Source: Fabrea salina (taxonomy: Eukaryota > Ciliophora > Heterotrichea > Heterotrichida > Fabreidae). From it: a stretch of DNA of 64,000 nt. The notes below the pieces were generated by a model. The model searched no databases, was not told where the DNA came from, and saw only the letters and a program-made list of their open reading frames with translations. This document shows positions 1 to 10,490 of the stretch, one piece after another; position 1 is the stretch's first letter; every line of letters starts with the position of its first letter. The DNA lies in contig JALIHJ010000005.1 of assembly GCA_022984795.1 (NCBI GenBank), positions 248,001 to 312,000 on the forward strand, read 5' to 3'. The translations under genes were made by a program, and so were the position numbers.

Positions 1-2
1 TG

Positions 3-1406
3 GCAGAAACTAAACCCAACTTTAATTACCTGAAAAACAAACACTTCACAGAACTCACCAGTGACTCTGACTACGAAATACTGGAAGAGGACTCCTGCCT
101 GACTCTGCAAAAGTTCCAACTCAAAAACTTGTGCACCAAGTCAAAGCTCTGCATAGGAAGTGTTAGTTTAGAAATCTTAAAAGGAGAGATTCTAACTGAA
201 GCAGGCAAAACTAGTGTTTTGGTCAAGGAGTACCAAGGTCCTTTTGAAGGTTTGGCTGAACAAATCAGTGTTTGCAAGCAACTGTCTGAACTTAAAAAGA
301 ACTTTTTAAAGTTTTATGGAACTTATGAAGAACCTGGAGCAACAGGAATAGTGACTGAGCTACCTCAGAACAGTTTAAGCAAGTGCATTCTCAAGAGGAA
401 AAAAACTATGCAGCACTTTACTGAAGAGTTTTTAGTTAAAACAGCTAATGTTCTTATAGACAACTGCACAGAGCTAGCTAAGCTTAGTTTGGTTCACTCT
501 GACCTAAACACTCATCAAATATTTCTGGCGGATGAGTTAGTTATTGGAGGGTATGAGTTTGTATCAAACAACCAAAAGAATCAACACCCTTTGAACATAG
601 CAATGATACTAGTCCAAATGCACTTACTTAAAACTAACTGCGAAGTTATAAACTGTGACTTAGCACTGCCCTGGATTAAAGCTATGTTTGAAAAAGCTTC
701 TGAGGGCTCCAGTCTAGAAGAACTAAGAGCAATGGTTCCTGGCAACTCAAAACCCCGGTTTCCGGAGTGCTTTGTGTGCAGTTGTGGAGTTTCCGAAAGT
801 TCACTTGTTCTTAGTTGTTGCAATAAAAAGGTCCACAGTGAGTGCTTGGAAAGTGAACAAGTTATTAGTGGGGAATGTGGGCACAATACTTGTGCTGAAT
901 GTTACTTAAGTGAGCCTAACAAACTCTTGCTTGGAGAGTGCTTAGTTTGTAGTTGGGAGTTGCCAGAGGTCCTTTTAAAGAAACTTCCTAAATCTCCTTT
1001 GTTGAAGTACAGAACTCAGATGCCTTTGCACGACTGGAACCAAATTACCGAAAAACAAAGCAAAAACTACTTTAAGATATCCAGTAAGTGCGATGTGTGC
1101 AAGTCTACTTCCTGGATTACTTTTACTTCTAACTACAACTACGCAGAGATGAAGTGCTTTAAGTGCTTTAACTACACGAAGGTTTGTTACATCTGCAAAC
1201 TTTCAATCCACCCTAACCGTTCTTGTTTAAGTGTTTGCAAAACAAGGGACTTTTGTCTGATGTGCAAGTCAAGCAAAGTCAAACTGTCTAGTCCTTGTTT
1301 GCAGTGTGAAAACTGTGGTACTTTTTGTTTTGTGTGCTTGCAATACCACTCTAAAGACACTTCCAAGAACGCAGCTTGTGAAGAACTTTTAAGAATCATT
1401 AGTTAA
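3..1406 (+). CDS. Pseudokinase with RING/IBR-like zinc module (5' partial)
   Basis: The reading frame is open from the window edge, so the N-terminus lies outside; about 467 codons are visible. Residues ~40-250 resemble a protein kinase fold, but the catalytic loop reads LVHSDLN instead of HRDxKxxN and no DFG is evident, so it is probably inactive. Residues ~255-467 form a Cys/His-rich block (paired CxxC, GHNTCAEC, CGTFCFVC) arranged like RING, IBR and a RING2-like ribbon. The same C-terminal block occurs in the next gene and in the gene at 17002-18912, so these are paralogues. Only 7 nt separate it from the next gene, on the same strand. The function is unknown; a scaffold or regulator related to the active neighbour is a reasonable guess. 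It ends in TAA. Confidence 0.75.
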   Translation, partial: AETKPNFNYLKNKHFTELTSDSDYEILEEDSCLTLQKFQLKNLCTKSKLCIGSVSLEILKGEILTEAGKTSVLVKEYQGPFEGLAEQISVCKQLSELKKNFLKFYGTYEEPGATGIVTELPQNSLSKCILKRKKTMQHFTEEFLVKTANVLIDNCTELAKLSLVHSDLNTHQIFLADELVIGGYEFVSNNQKNQHPLNIAMILVQMHLLKTNCEVINCDLALPWIKAMFEKASEGSSLEELRAMVPGNSKPRFPECFVCSCGVSESSLVLSCCNKKVHSECLESEQVISGECGHNTCAECYLSEPNKLLLGECLVCSWELPEVLLKKLPKSPLLKYRTQMPLHDWNQITEKQSKNYFKISSKCDVCKSTSWITFTSNYNYAEMKCFKCFNYTKVCYICKLSIHPNRSCLSVCKTRDFCLMCKSSKVKLSSPCLQCENCGTFCFVCLQYHSKDTSKNAACEELLRIIS

Positions 1407-1413
1407 TTCATAA

Positions 1414-3033
1414 ATGGAACCAGAAGTCAAGTTGAGTGATAGCATTTATAAGACTCGGAGAGTAGAAGTCTTCAAGGCTTTTAGAGGAAAAGAAGAGTGT
1501 GTGGTTAAGGCTTTTAAAGTTAGCAATCTTAGTGAAGTCAATTCTATAAAGAGAGAAGCTGAGAAGATGAGGGAAGTTGACCATGAATTCATTGCCACTG
1601 TTGAAGAATGCGTGATGGTAGGTGAAGGCAACTCAGTGTCAGAAGTTAGACTGGTCATGGAGTACTTCCCTGGAGGCGACTTAGAATCCCTTATTGAGTC
1701 CAGAACTAGAGAGTGCCGCTTTTGGTCTGAAGAAGAACTTTATTGGCACTTCAAAAACTTAATTGATGCTTTGGCTTACCTAGAGTCCCGAGGTTTGGCT
1801 CACAGAGACGTAAAGCCAGCAAACATCTTTGTAGGTGAAGATGAAAGGTTAATAATAGGTGACTTAGGGACTTTGAAAGATGTTTCATGGGATATTCACA
1901 CGATTGCAGGCACTCCTCTTTATTTAAGTCCTCTTTTGAGGCAACAGTTCATGAATTACAACATGGGAATGGGCAATGGAAACTGCCAGCACGACCCTGT
2001 GAAATCAGATGTGTATTCTTTAGGACTTACTTTTCTACAAATGGCTTCTTTCAAAGGAGTAAGTGACCTCATTAACTTGCAAACTCTTGATAGAGACATT
2101 TGGTTCAGAATAAATGAATTGAGTTATAGCGACTGGACTAAGTCCTTACTGTGGGACATGCTCCAAGTAAAGGAAGTCCAGAGACCTACATTTAGGCAGC
2201 TGTTTCAAAAGCACTTTCAAGTAACTCCTGAGCGTTCTGAGTATAAGGAAGAAGTTAGGGAACCTGAACTCCAAACGTCTATAAAAAGGGAGCAAACTAT
2301 TATACCAAACGAAACAACCCCAGCTAGCAACTTTAAATTGTGCGAAGAATGCAGAAGGCCTATAAAAGACACCTTTTTTGAACTAGAATGCTGCAAAAAG
2401 TTGTTACATAACGATTGCTTGAACTACAATGTACACTCAGAAGACGGCGACAAACACTACTACACCTGCAAAAGTTGTAGGAAGGATGTGTTTGTGTTCT
2501 CAGAAAACTCCTTTGATTGCTCTAACTGCAGAAAACCAAAAGACATTACTGAACTAAATTTAAATGACTGTGGGCATTTACTGTGCAAAGATTGCTTAAA
2601 GGAACGAATCAGTGATACTTTAGGAGGGAAATGCATTATTTGTGGGTACAAGTTAAAGGAGGAGATCATCAGTAAGTTCAGACCGAGTTATTTGCCAGAT
2701 AAACTGTTTGGTAGATGTGGTAAGTGTCGCAGGGAATCTTTTATGACTTTGACTGACCCAAGAAAGTATGCGTTTAGTTGCGAAAGTTGTGGAAACGAAG
2801 TTTTGTTTTGTGCTATTTGCAAATTGCCATTTCATGAGCGTTTTGATTGCTACTGGAAATCCAGAGTAAGAACTTATTGCATCAAGTGTAACTGTGAATT
2901 TATCAAGGTAGGAGAAATAGCAAAAACCCATTTATCTTGTAAAAGATGTGGGATTTACTGCTTTATATGCGGAAAAAAGCACAATTATGACTACTCTAGA
3001 AACCAAGAATGTGAAAGTTATTTATCTAATTAA
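1414..3033 (+). CDS. Ser/Thr protein kinase fused to RING/IBR-like zinc module
   Basis: 539 aa. The kinase domain covers residues ~1-270: hinge MEYFPGGDLESLI (NEK-like), catalytic loop HRDVKPANIF near residue 129, metal motif DLG instead of DFG (IIGDLGTLK) near 149, then GTPLYLSP and DVYSLG. It looks active. Residues ~309-539 hold many CxxC pairs: a RING-like part (CEEC...CKSC, CSNC, CGHLLCKDC, CIIC), an IBR-like part (CGKC...CESC...FCAICKLPFH) and a final RING2-like ribbon (CIKC...CKRCGIYCFIC). The RING2-like part lacks the Gly-Cys that carries ubiquitin in true RBR ligases, so ligase activity by that mechanism is doubtful. The final TAA overlaps the stop region of the convergent gene by 8 nt. 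Paralogous to both other kinase-zinc genes in this window. Confidence 0.85.
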   Translation: MEPEVKLSDSIYKTRRVEVFKAFRGKEECVVKAFKVSNLSEVNSIKREAEKMREVDHEFIATVEECVMVGEGNSVSEVRLVMEYFPGGDLESLIESRTRECRFWSEEELYWHFKNLIDALAYLESRGLAHRDVKPANIFVGEDERLIIGDLGTLKDVSWDIHTIAGTPLYLSPLLRQQFMNYNMGMGNGNCQHDPVKSDVYSLGLTFLQMASFKGVSDLINLQTLDRDIWFRINELSYSDWTKSLLWDMLQVKEVQRPTFRQLFQKHFQVTPERSEYKEEVREPELQTSIKREQTIIPNETTPASNFKLCEECRRPIKDTFFELECCKKLLHNDCLNYNVHSEDGDKHYYTCKSCRKDVFVFSENSFDCSNCRKPKDITELNLNDCGHLLCKDCLKERISDTLGGKCIICGYKLKEEIISKFRPSYLPDKLFGRCGKCRRESFMTLTDPRKYAFSCESCGNEVLFCAICKLPFHERFDCYWKSRVRTYCIKCNCEFIKVGEIAKTHLSCKRCGIYCFICGKKHNYDYSRNQECESYLSN

Positions 3034-6000
3034 TCAAATAAATAGAGTCTTTAGGACTTTCTGAGTAGTCAATTACTTGAGATATCTTTACATGTTTAGG
3101 TCTAGTGAATGTAGAATCAACTTCTTCATCTTCTTTGGGTCTCTGATTCAAGTAATTAAATACCCTTTCTCTTTTGCGTGAAATCTTTTCGAGTTTTCTG
3201 CGCTTAGAAAACACACTCATGAGCTTCTCATTTCCATCTTCAATTACTTTCATAACGGTTCCAACCACTTCCATCAAACCAAAAACCGAACCTAAAAGAC
3301 TTCCTACTAGCAAACTGTAGTCCTGTTTGTATTGTCTTTGAGTCATGAGTGCTACGTTTTCCAGGTCAAAGTTCACCATAAGTTTCACAGTAGTGGATAT
3401 GCTAAGGCTCAAGTAGTCGCTGGTAGAGCCTAATTCAAGGTCATTCTCTAAAGTTACGTGGTAGCCCGTAGACTCTTCATTGGTTACTTGGCTTTTGAAG
3501 ATAGAAGGAGTCATTTTAAAGGTAACGTTGGAAGCCATGCCTCCTTGGAACACTTTGTTACTGCTAAAAGGAGTCATTGATAAAGAAGCCGAACTAAACT
3601 CTTCAGGAATAGAGGAGTCTGCCTTAGCTTCAACTTCTATCATGGTGCTGAAGCTGTTGAACTGGGCTAGTTTCATATATAAGCTGGAGCCTGACTGCAC
3701 TTTGCAAAGCTTGCACTCCCAGCTTACTAAGCAGTTGCCATTTGTTTTGTTTGAGTAAACTTTAGTTTCAGAAAACTTCAAGTTGATTAGTTCGAGTTCT
3801 AAGTCATCGTTACTTAGGCAGTTTCCGGGGTAGTTGTAGAAGTAAGCATTTACGTAAAGGTTAGCTTTGAACTCCTTGTCTACAGTCACCAAAGGCAACA
3901 AAGACTTAAGCTCTTCAACGTTTTCGTACTTAAACAACAAAACAGTGTTTAGACACAACAAAGCAGCCATCACGATAAACAACACAGAAAACAATCCTCC
4001 TAAGTAAGTTCTTCTAAGTATCATGGGCTGGTTGAGTTCGTGTTTGTGGTTTTCGTCATAAATGTCCAAGTAAGGAAGAACTTCCTTTAGCCTTTTGGAG
4101 TAGTGGACAACCACAAACAAGCCCAAAAACACAAAAAATAAAATTACTTGACTTCTGAAGCTGTAGATTTGAGGAGCTTCTTGTGACTCAAATTCAGAGG
4201 GTTGTTGGGACCAAAAAGCTTGCTCTTTAGTCTCAAAGCTTGTTTGGGTGCTTCCTAAAGGACAGCTTTGTAAATGATTGCAGTCTTTACACAGAGAAGC
4301 CCCTTCTTCGTCCATGTAGCTTCCTTGGCGACATAGGAAACAGTAAACCGCTCCTAGTTTTGAATTAGAGCTCCCTTTAGGGCACTTTAAGCACTGGCCC
4401 CCGAACATTGGGTTGTAAGTTCCTTTAGGACAAATAATGCAGCCTTCCTGGTATTGAGTCCCTGCACTGCACTCCCAGCTTTCTTCAGACACCTTAAAAA
4501 AGTCCCCAGAGGCTTTTTGGTTGCGTGCAATGTTTCTTACAGAACTTCCTCCCCCGTGAACGTATATGGAGTTCCCGAAGTAAGCAGAGGCTCCTGAAAA
4601 CAAGTAAGAGTCCAGTGACCCTATTTTAGTCCAGTGTCCGTTTTCAGAAGAAAAGGAGAAAATGTGCTTGTTGGGGTTGAAGTTCCAGTAAACTCCTCCC
4701 AAACTAATGAACAAGTCCTCTGAAACTTGTTCAATCGCTCCTTCTGAGTGATCGTACTCACTAGAGGTTTCCTTGCTCAGCTTAACCCATTCCTCCTCTG
4801 AAGGGTAGTAAGTCCAAACTTCTGAAACTGAAGCACCGTTGCTTTTGGACCCTGTGAGTACAGTGAAGTAGTTATTTCCTGCAAAGCACCTGCTGAACTT
4901 CATTCCTGGGGGTTGCCTTGCCTTAGACTTCTCTATGTTTTCTTTTTGAAGTCAAACAACCACAGTTCGTCGTAGTCTTGGCCGTTTTCACTTTGTCCTC
5001 CAAACACAAACAAGTAGTTTTGGTTCAAAGCCATGCAAGCCCCGTACCTTCCAGACACTCCTGTCAGTCCTAGTTCTTCCCAAGTGTTAGTTATTGAGTT
5101 GTATCTGTGAAACTCAGAACTCAGTCCCTCAGAGGTTTCTCCACTAAACACAATAAAGTAGTGCAGGTACTCTGCCACTGCAAACCCTGCCCTTCCACTA
5201 GGTTTGGTTCCTTTAGCGTTGACTTCAGTCCACTTTTCTTGAATTAAGTCAAACTTCCAAAGGTCGTTGAGGCTGCTTAGCAATTACTATTCCGAGTCAG
5301 AAGACTGGCCTCCAAAGAGCCACAAGTCTGAGTTAATCCTAACCAAAGAGTGCCTTTTCCTAGGCGGCGGGGACAAAAAGTGGGGTGATATTGTTTTAAA
5401 CTGAATAGAAGAAAGGTTTAGTTCAATTCCTTCGTTGGAGTAGTCAGACACCACGTACCCAAAAAACAAGTACAGGGAGTCTTTGTTTAGGACCATAGCA
5501 AACCCATCCCTTGGGTACTCACTTTCAAGCACAAGTTCCCACTCCTTAAGTTCTGGAAGATAAATCCTCCATATGTCTCCTAAGTCCTTCCCTAGTGTAG
5601 AGCTCCACCCAAGTATTAAGTAAAGGTAGTCCTTGTAAACTACCATTCCATGCAAAAACCTTCCCGCTGGCTTTTCGTCTAGTGCTGCTTTGCTCCAGGT
5701 AGAAGTGCTTAAGTCGTAGCAGTAAAGCTCGTTGTCTAAGTAATTGTCTTGGTCAATTCCGCCCCACACAAACAGCTTATTGTTCCAGTAAACCACTTGA
5801 GGGTTGTACCTAGCCTTAGGCACACTTCCTAAGTTTTCCAACTGCTTCCATTTTCCTTCTGAAAACTCAAACAACTCATTTGTAAAGCCTTCTTCAGTAT
5901 AGCCTCCAAAAACCCAGGCTTTATCAGAGGACTGAGTTACAGCAGCCCTGACTCTGGGAGGAGGTGCCTTGCCAATGTTATACAACTTTTCCCAAGCTTT

Positions 6001-6339
6001 ATGGTCAAAGTTGAATTCCCACATATCCCCAATGAGTCCACTTGCAGTTCTTCCTCCGTAAATATAAAGTTTATTTTGCAGAAGAAACATTACATGCTTT
6101 TCACGAGGGTCTGGCACTTCAGAAGTAGTGTAGATAATTTCTTCCCAATAATTTCCGTCAATATGAAACATCCAGAAGTCGTTGTGCAATTTGGGGTAAA
6201 GACCGCCCCCAAAAGTGTATATCTGATTTTCTTGAACAACTGCGTTGTAAGTGTGAGACCGAATAGACGGAGGAGTCCCTACACTTGGAATTCTTTCAAT
6301 CTGCAAAGCACTGGACAGAGTAACCAATAAAAATATCAT
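3026..6339 (-). CDS. Kelch / GCC2-GCC3 / multi-TM surface protein (one intron, one frame break)
   Basis: I start at the Met at 6339, giving a signal-peptide-like MIFLLVTLSSALQ; the frame is open to 6372, but this start matches the paralogue at 35754. An N-terminal series of Kelch repeats (IYTFGGG, YGGRT, NDLWKF) is followed by a cysteine-rich GCC2/GCC3 stretch (CPKGTYNP, CPKGSSNS), one TM segment (FFVFLGLFVVVHY), a second (GGLFSVLFIVMAALLCLN), a ~200-aa extracytoplasmic region, a third hydrophobic segment (LLVGSLLGSVFGL) and a charged tail. A 15-nt intron lies at 5273-5287; splicing restores YLNDLWKF. The frame shifts by one base near 4943-4947 in a short A-run (coding strand), but both sides align with the paralogue. 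It is probably a cell-surface receptor or adhesion protein (inference). It ends in TAG. Confidence 0.8.
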
Positions 6340-6371
6340 ATTAAAATTACCAATCAAACTGAATATGTACA

Positions 6372-6617
6372 TTAAAAACCTAATTTACTGCACTTAAACC
6401 GGCCAAAAGAACTCTGGTCGAAGTTTTCATTGTTGCTTTCGGTTTGCTGAGAGTTGTTTTGGGTGTTTTTGTAGGCAGTAAGTTGAGGCTTAGGAGGACG
6501 AATATAGAGTACAGAAGAAGTGTTTGTAGCACTGTTAAAAGACTCAGTTGTTCCTTGAGTTCTTACAAAAGACAAATGGAATTCTTCTGTCTTTGTTTCA
6601 CTTTGACAACAACCCAT
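6372..6617 (-). CDS. Small MGCC lipid-anchored protein
   Basis: About 81 aa, starting MGCCQSETKTEE. Gly2 followed by two Cys is the classic signal for N-myristoylation plus palmitoylation, so the protein is probably attached to a membrane. The rest is low-complexity and rich in Ser, Thr, Asn and Gln, with a proline patch (RPPKPQ); no domain is recognised. The frame is open 48 nt upstream, but the MGCC start gives the meaningful N-terminus. It sits 32 nt upstream of the Kelch gene start on the same strand. A second small protein with an MGCG start is at 58254-58625. Confidence 0.6.
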   Translation of the reverse strand: MGCCQSETKTEEFHLSFVRTQGTTESFNSATNTSSVLYIRPPKPQLTAYKNTQNNSQQTESNNENFDQSSFGRFKCSKLGF

Positions 6618-6672
6618 TTTTACAAACCTCACAGAAACCCCACTTGCCTTTGTTGGAAAATCCACTACTGTG

Positions 6673-6870
6673 TTAATTAAGGTTGGATTCTTGAATTAAA
6701 GCGTTGAGGGCTTCTTGATACTCCCTGACTACCATAGCTATTTCTCTGTCAAACACACTGTTGATGTGCTCTTCCCACTTTTCTTTCAGCTTCAAAATGA
6801 ACTGCTCCACTGTGATCTCTGGGTTCAAAGTCAGTACTTCCCTGATGGTATCTGCACTTACGCGCTCCAT
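6673..6870 (-). CDS. Small hypothetical protein (65 aa)
   Basis: 65 aa starting MERVSADTIREV, probably wholly alpha-helical and amphipathic, with no signal peptide, TM segment or Cys. I do not recognise the family. It has its own ATG 17 nt downstream of the DnaJ stop and ends in TAA, and no longer frame covers it on either strand. The spacing matches genuine genes here, which is the main reason to believe it. Confidence 0.5.
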   Translation of the reverse strand: MERVSADTIREVLTLNPEITVEQFILKLKEKWEEHINSVFDREIAMVVREYQEALNALIQESNLN

Positions 6871-6887
6871 TTTAATTTGAAGTTAAC

Positions 6888-8141
6888 TTAAAAGATAGTA
6901 CCAGAACACTGGACTCTTTGGCCGCCCATCATCTCGTCTTCGTCTTCTTCTTGGTCAGCGTAGTCTGAGTGGATCCTAGTAGAGTTCTCAGTAACGTGAG
7001 ACTTGTCGTAGTCCACGGCTACAAACTCTTCCCCAACTGTGCTAGTAGGTTCTCCGGGCAGCACTTTTCTAAGACATTCCAAGTCATTCACTCCAAAAGT
7101 GCCTGGACTTGGGAACTCAATTTCAAAGTAAATAAACAAGTTGCCGTACTTGAAAGGAGTCCTCATAAGAGGCATGCCAAGTTCTTTTACAGTCTTGACA
7201 TCCCCAGGCTTAACTACTTCTCCCTGTGCAGAGCATATTGCTTTTTCACTGCCGTCTAAGTGCACCAGGGTGAACTTGTAGCCAGTAAGGGCTTCCTTAA
7301 TACTGATTTTCTTTTCAAGTATCAAGTCAGCCTTTTTCCGCTTAAACATTGAGTGGGGCTTTTCCACCAGTATGACTACGAAGTCTCCTGCTAAGAGCCC
7401 GGGTTTTTCATCAGCTTCTCCGTGGTACTTGACTTTGTGTTTGTGGGGTGCTCCTTTGTCAACTTGGACTTCAATGACTTTTTTGTCGTTTAAAACCTGT
7501 TTGCCTCTGCACTTTTTGCAGATGTTAGCTGGGTCAATTGACTTGCCTCTTCCTCGGCAGTTGTCACAAGGCCCTGCAGACTGTGTGTACATTCCTGGAG
7601 CGATTTGTTTGAGCTTGTTAACCATTCCTCTACCTCTGCACTCTGAGCAGTTCCTTACTTGAGTGCCTCCTTTTCCTTCGCAGTCAGCGCAGGTTCTGTC
7701 CCTGTTTATGGCTATTTTGCGAGTGGCTCCGTTGTACAGTTCTTCAAGGGTAACTTCTAAGCCGTGCTCCACGTTGGGAGACTTCCTAGGACCTTCTTCC
7801 CGGCGGCCTCTGCCAGCTAGTAGATCGAAGATATCCTGCGGTTCAGAGTTTCCCCCCATTCCTTCTTGGAGTCCTTTTTCGCCGTACTTGTCGTAAACTT
7901 TGCGTTTGCTTTCGTCAGTCAAAATCTCTGCAGCGTGGGTGATTTCCCCAAACTCCTTAGGGTCTCCCCCTTTGTCGGGATGCTTTTTTACTGCAAGTTT
8001 GCGGTAAGCTTTTTTGATTTCGGCACAAGAAGCAGACTTATCGACTCCAAGGATTTCGTAGTACTTGTCGTTGTCCACGGGCCCTGAGTCCCTGGACCCA
8101 GGCCCTTCGAAAAAGTCGCCAAAGGGAAAACCTCCGAACAT
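6888..8141 (-). CDS. DNAJA: DnaJ/HSP40 co-chaperone, class A
   Basis: 417 aa with all type-I DnaJ parts in order: J domain at residues ~25-90 with HPD (KKHPDKGG), Gly-rich linker, cysteine-rich domain with four CxxCxGxG-type repeats ([32 protein letters not shown]), then the substrate-binding C-terminal domains. Such proteins stimulate HSP70 ATPase and deliver clients, usually in cytosol or nucleus. The C-terminus ([10 protein letters not shown]) lacks the CaaX prenylation box of Ydj1/DNAJA1, so it is probably soluble. The length is typical. It is divergent from the next gene, with only 35 nt between start codons. Confidence 0.95.
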   Translation of the reverse strand: MFGGFPFGDFFEGPGSRDSGPVDNDKYYEILGVDKSASCAEIKKAYRKLAVKKHPDKGGDPKEFGEITHAAEILTDESKRKVYDKYGEKGLQEGMGGNSEPQDIFDLLAGRGRREEGPRKSPNVEHGLEVTLEELYNGATRKIAINRDRTCADCEGKGGTQVRNCSECRGRGMVNKLKQIAPGMYTQSAGPCDNCRGRGKSIDPANICKKCRGKQVLNDKKVIEVQVDKGAPHKHKVKYHGEADEKPGLLAGDFVVILVEKPHSMFKRKKADLILEKKISIKEALTGYKFTLVHLDGSEKAICSAQGEVVKPGDVKTVKELGMPLMRTPFKYGNLFIYFEIEFPSPGTFGVNDLECLRKVLPGEPTSTVGEEFVAVDYDKSHVTENSTRIHSDYADQEEDEDEMMGGQRVQCSGTIF

Positions 8142-8176
8142 TGTTTTATTAATGCATTTTTAGTATTTTTAAAGCT

Positions 8177-9238
8177 ATGGAAAAGCCTGAAAGCTCTCAA
8201 CCAGCACAGTGCTTGATTTGCACTGAATTTAAGTTTCCTGAAGGCTTTGTGGAAATGCCCCACTGCCTTCACAAGTTTTGCAGTGACTGCCTTAAGTCTT
8301 ATTTAGTCTCCAAAATACAAAGTAACCAAGTTTACCCGCTCAACTGTCCGTTTTACGGATGCAGTACTGACATAGCCTGTCTATCCACAAGAGTCCTTTC
8401 GGAATCCCAAGCAGCTCAGCTGAACAAATTCAGACTTAGGTCGGAACTCCAAAAGAACCCTAACTTAAGGTGGTGTCCAGTCAAGGACTGCAGTGGGTAC
8501 TCTTACTATGAGCAGTTGGTAAACATTACTTGCAACACCTGCTCTTTTGAGTTCTGCGCTAAATGTGGAGGAGCTCAGCACCCAGGCAACTGCAAAAGGG
8601 ACCCTAGCATTCAAAACTACATTGCTAAGCACAGACTGCGTGAGTGTCCTAAGTGCAAAAACTACATTGAAAAGTCTTTTGGGTGTCCTTCAGTGGTTTG
8701 TGCAGTTTGTGGAATAAACTTGTGTATGAAGTGTGGAAGCCTAATGAATGCAAGCCACGACATTCTGAAATGCTTAGTGGGAGGCGACTACTCTCAAATG
8801 CCTGTTTACTTAATGGTGCTTATGTGTTTTTCCTGGGTGCTTTTTCCCTTTGAGCTGGGTTTCTTAGTGATTTATTTGCTAGAAGACTGGGGAAGTGCTG
8901 AAGTCAAGGACCCCATTTACAGGCATGTGATGAGTTATAAGTGGGTGTACTACTGCTTGTTTTTAGTGTTGTCTCCTCTGATGTCTTGGGTTGCTTTAGC
9001 TTTGATTTCTGTTTTAAGTGGAGTTTCAATAGTAGACAAGCTGTTTAAAAAGTTCAGTTTGCACAGAAAAACTAAAAGCTTTTCGCTAGTTTTAAAGTTC
9101 TTACTGAACTTAGCAGTTATGCCTTTCAACGCAAGTATGATATTTGGAGTGTTTTTTCTGTGCAACTTAGTGCTGCCTTTTGTAGGAGTGGCTTTTATTG
9201 GCAAAAGAGCTTACTGTAAGTTAATTAAATATGTCTGA
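8177..9238 (+). CDS. RBR-type E3 ubiquitin ligase with C-terminal membrane segments
   Basis: 353 aa. RING1 (CLICTEF...CLHKFCSDCL), IBR (CPVKDC...CNTCSFEFCAKCGGAQHPGNC) and RING2 (CPKCKNYIEKSFGC...CAVCGINLCMKC) follow in canonical order. The Cys of KSFGC aligns with the catalytic Cys of RBR ligases, so activity is expected. After residue ~205 come several hydrophobic segments, as in RNF19/RNF144-type membrane-anchored RBR ligases. The only TGA stop among the genes here ends it, inside the first codons of the following gene (8-nt overlap). A 35-nt divergent spacer separates it from the DnaJ gene. Confidence 0.9.
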   Translation: MEKPESSQPAQCLICTEFKFPEGFVEMPHCLHKFCSDCLKSYLVSKIQSNQVYPLNCPFYGCSTDIACLSTRVLSESQAAQLNKFRLRSELQKNPNLRWCPVKDCSGYSYYEQLVNITCNTCSFEFCAKCGGAQHPGNCKRDPSIQNYIAKHRLRECPKCKNYIEKSFGCPSVVCAVCGINLCMKCGSLMNASHDILKCLVGGDYSQMPVYLMVLMCFSWVLFPFELGFLVIYLLEDWGSAEVKDPIYRHVMSYKWVYYCLFLVLSPLMSWVALALISVLSGVSIVDKLFKKFSLHRKTKSFSLVLKFLLNLAVMPFNASMIFGVFFLCNLVLPFVGVAFIGKRAYCKLIKYV

Positions 9239-10478
9239 AGAGTTTATTTTGGTTGAAAAAGAACTTAGAGACCTAGCTGAATACATATGCTCTGAGTACT
9301 GCTTTAAAAACCAAGTCTCAAAAAACTCAGAAGCAGCCCAAAAGAACTCCAGAGAACTAATTAAAAGCATTAAGTTCTGGGTCAACGACTTGACTCAGAG
9401 TGACGAAAAAACCAAACTAGTAACTACCATCAAAGAACTCCAAAGCAGAGCTAAGTTCTTTGAAACAGACAACAAAAAGAAGTCCAAAACACTCTTTCAA
9501 CTTAAAAACAAACTTGAAGACTACTACAGCAAACTCCAAAAAGCTGAAGAAGACAGAGAAGACATGGCTACTTACAGCCAAAACTTAATCAACGAAGTCA
9601 AAAAAGACAACCTCAGCCTAGTCAACTTACTCAAAATAAAAGAAGAACACTTAGAAGAACTCAAAACCCAAATAGAAACCCAAAAACAAGTAATCAAATC
9701 ACAAAAAGAAAAAATCAAAAAACTCCCTGACATAGAAAAACAACTCAACGAACTCGAAAAACGCTACCAAATCGACATGACCAAAGTAAAAACCAAGTGC
9801 AAAAACGAAATGTCCCAGTCCACCAAAGAACTCAAAGAGTTCAACAAAACCAAGGCCAACAACGCTTACTACGAAGAAAAAATCAAACAACTAACCTCAG
9901 AGGTAGAGTCCTACCGACGCAAGTTCCGCAAAGAAGTAGAACTCGAATCCAGAGTCAAACAGTACCAAGAACTCGCTGCTTCACGCACCAAGTCCACTCA
10001 AAAACTCCAAGTTGAGTGCAACAAACTAAAAGTCAAACTCCAAGACAAAAACCAAGAAGTCCAAAACCTACATAAGAAAAACTCAGCCCTTTCCAAAGAA
10101 GTTTCTGAGCTCAAAAGACTCAAAAACCCCCCCAAAGAAGAACCCTACGAGCCAGACATAGCTTTAGTGGACCTCTACAAACAAAAGTGCAGAGAAAAAG
10201 ACCAACACATCCAAAAACTCGAAACCCGACTTTCCAAAATGCGCTACGAAGAAACCTGGCACAAAAGAAAAGAAGCTGACTTCCAAAGCGAACGCAAAAT
10301 GCTGCTTGACAAAATCGGAGAACTCCACAGCTCCAACAAGTCCAAAACCCAAGAAACTTCAATAAGGCCTTCAGTAGTTTCACCTAACGCATCTAAAGAA
10401 AAGTCCCTTCTCTCTGTCCGAAGCAGACCCACAACCGCTGTTACCCGCAGAAAACTCTCTGCGCACTTTGTGTCATAA
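9231..10478 (+). CDS. Coiled-coil protein
   Basis: 415 aa, almost entirely heptad-like and very rich in Lys, Glu, Gln and Leu from ~70 to ~385, with a Ser/Thr/Arg-rich tail that may be disordered. I recognise no defined domain; centrosomal or ciliary coiled-coil proteins look like this, but the composition alone does not decide. The ATG lies inside the last codons of the RBR gene (8-nt overlap). The long antisense frames opposite are shadows of its A-rich sense strand. Confidence 0.75.
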   Translation: MSEEFILVEKELRDLAEYICSEYCFKNQVSKNSEAAQKNSRELIKSIKFWVNDLTQSDEKTKLVTTIKELQSRAKFFETDNKKKSKTLFQLKNKLEDYYSKLQKAEEDREDMATYSQNLINEVKKDNLSLVNLLKIKEEHLEELKTQIETQKQVIKSQKEKIKKLPDIEKQLNELEKRYQIDMTKVKTKCKNEMSQSTKELKEFNKTKANNAYYEEKIKQLTSEVESYRRKFRKEVELESRVKQYQELAASRTKSTQKLQVECNKLKVKLQDKNQEVQNLHKKNSALSKEVSELKRLKNPPKEEPYEPDIALVDLYKQKCREKDQHIQKLETRLSKMRYEETWHKRKEADFQSERKMLLDKIGELHSSNKSKTQETSIRPSVVSPNASKEKSLLSVRSRPTTAVTRRKLSAHFVS

Positions 10479-10490
10479 ATAATAACTGCT

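Noticed and set aside
9699-10383. Long minus-strand frames opposite the coiled-coil gene
   Set aside because: They are Phe/Leu/Val-rich shadows of an A-rich sense strand and have no start context or homology. The same holds for frames opposite HOOK (61005-62856) and opposite the MORN gene (16113-16751).
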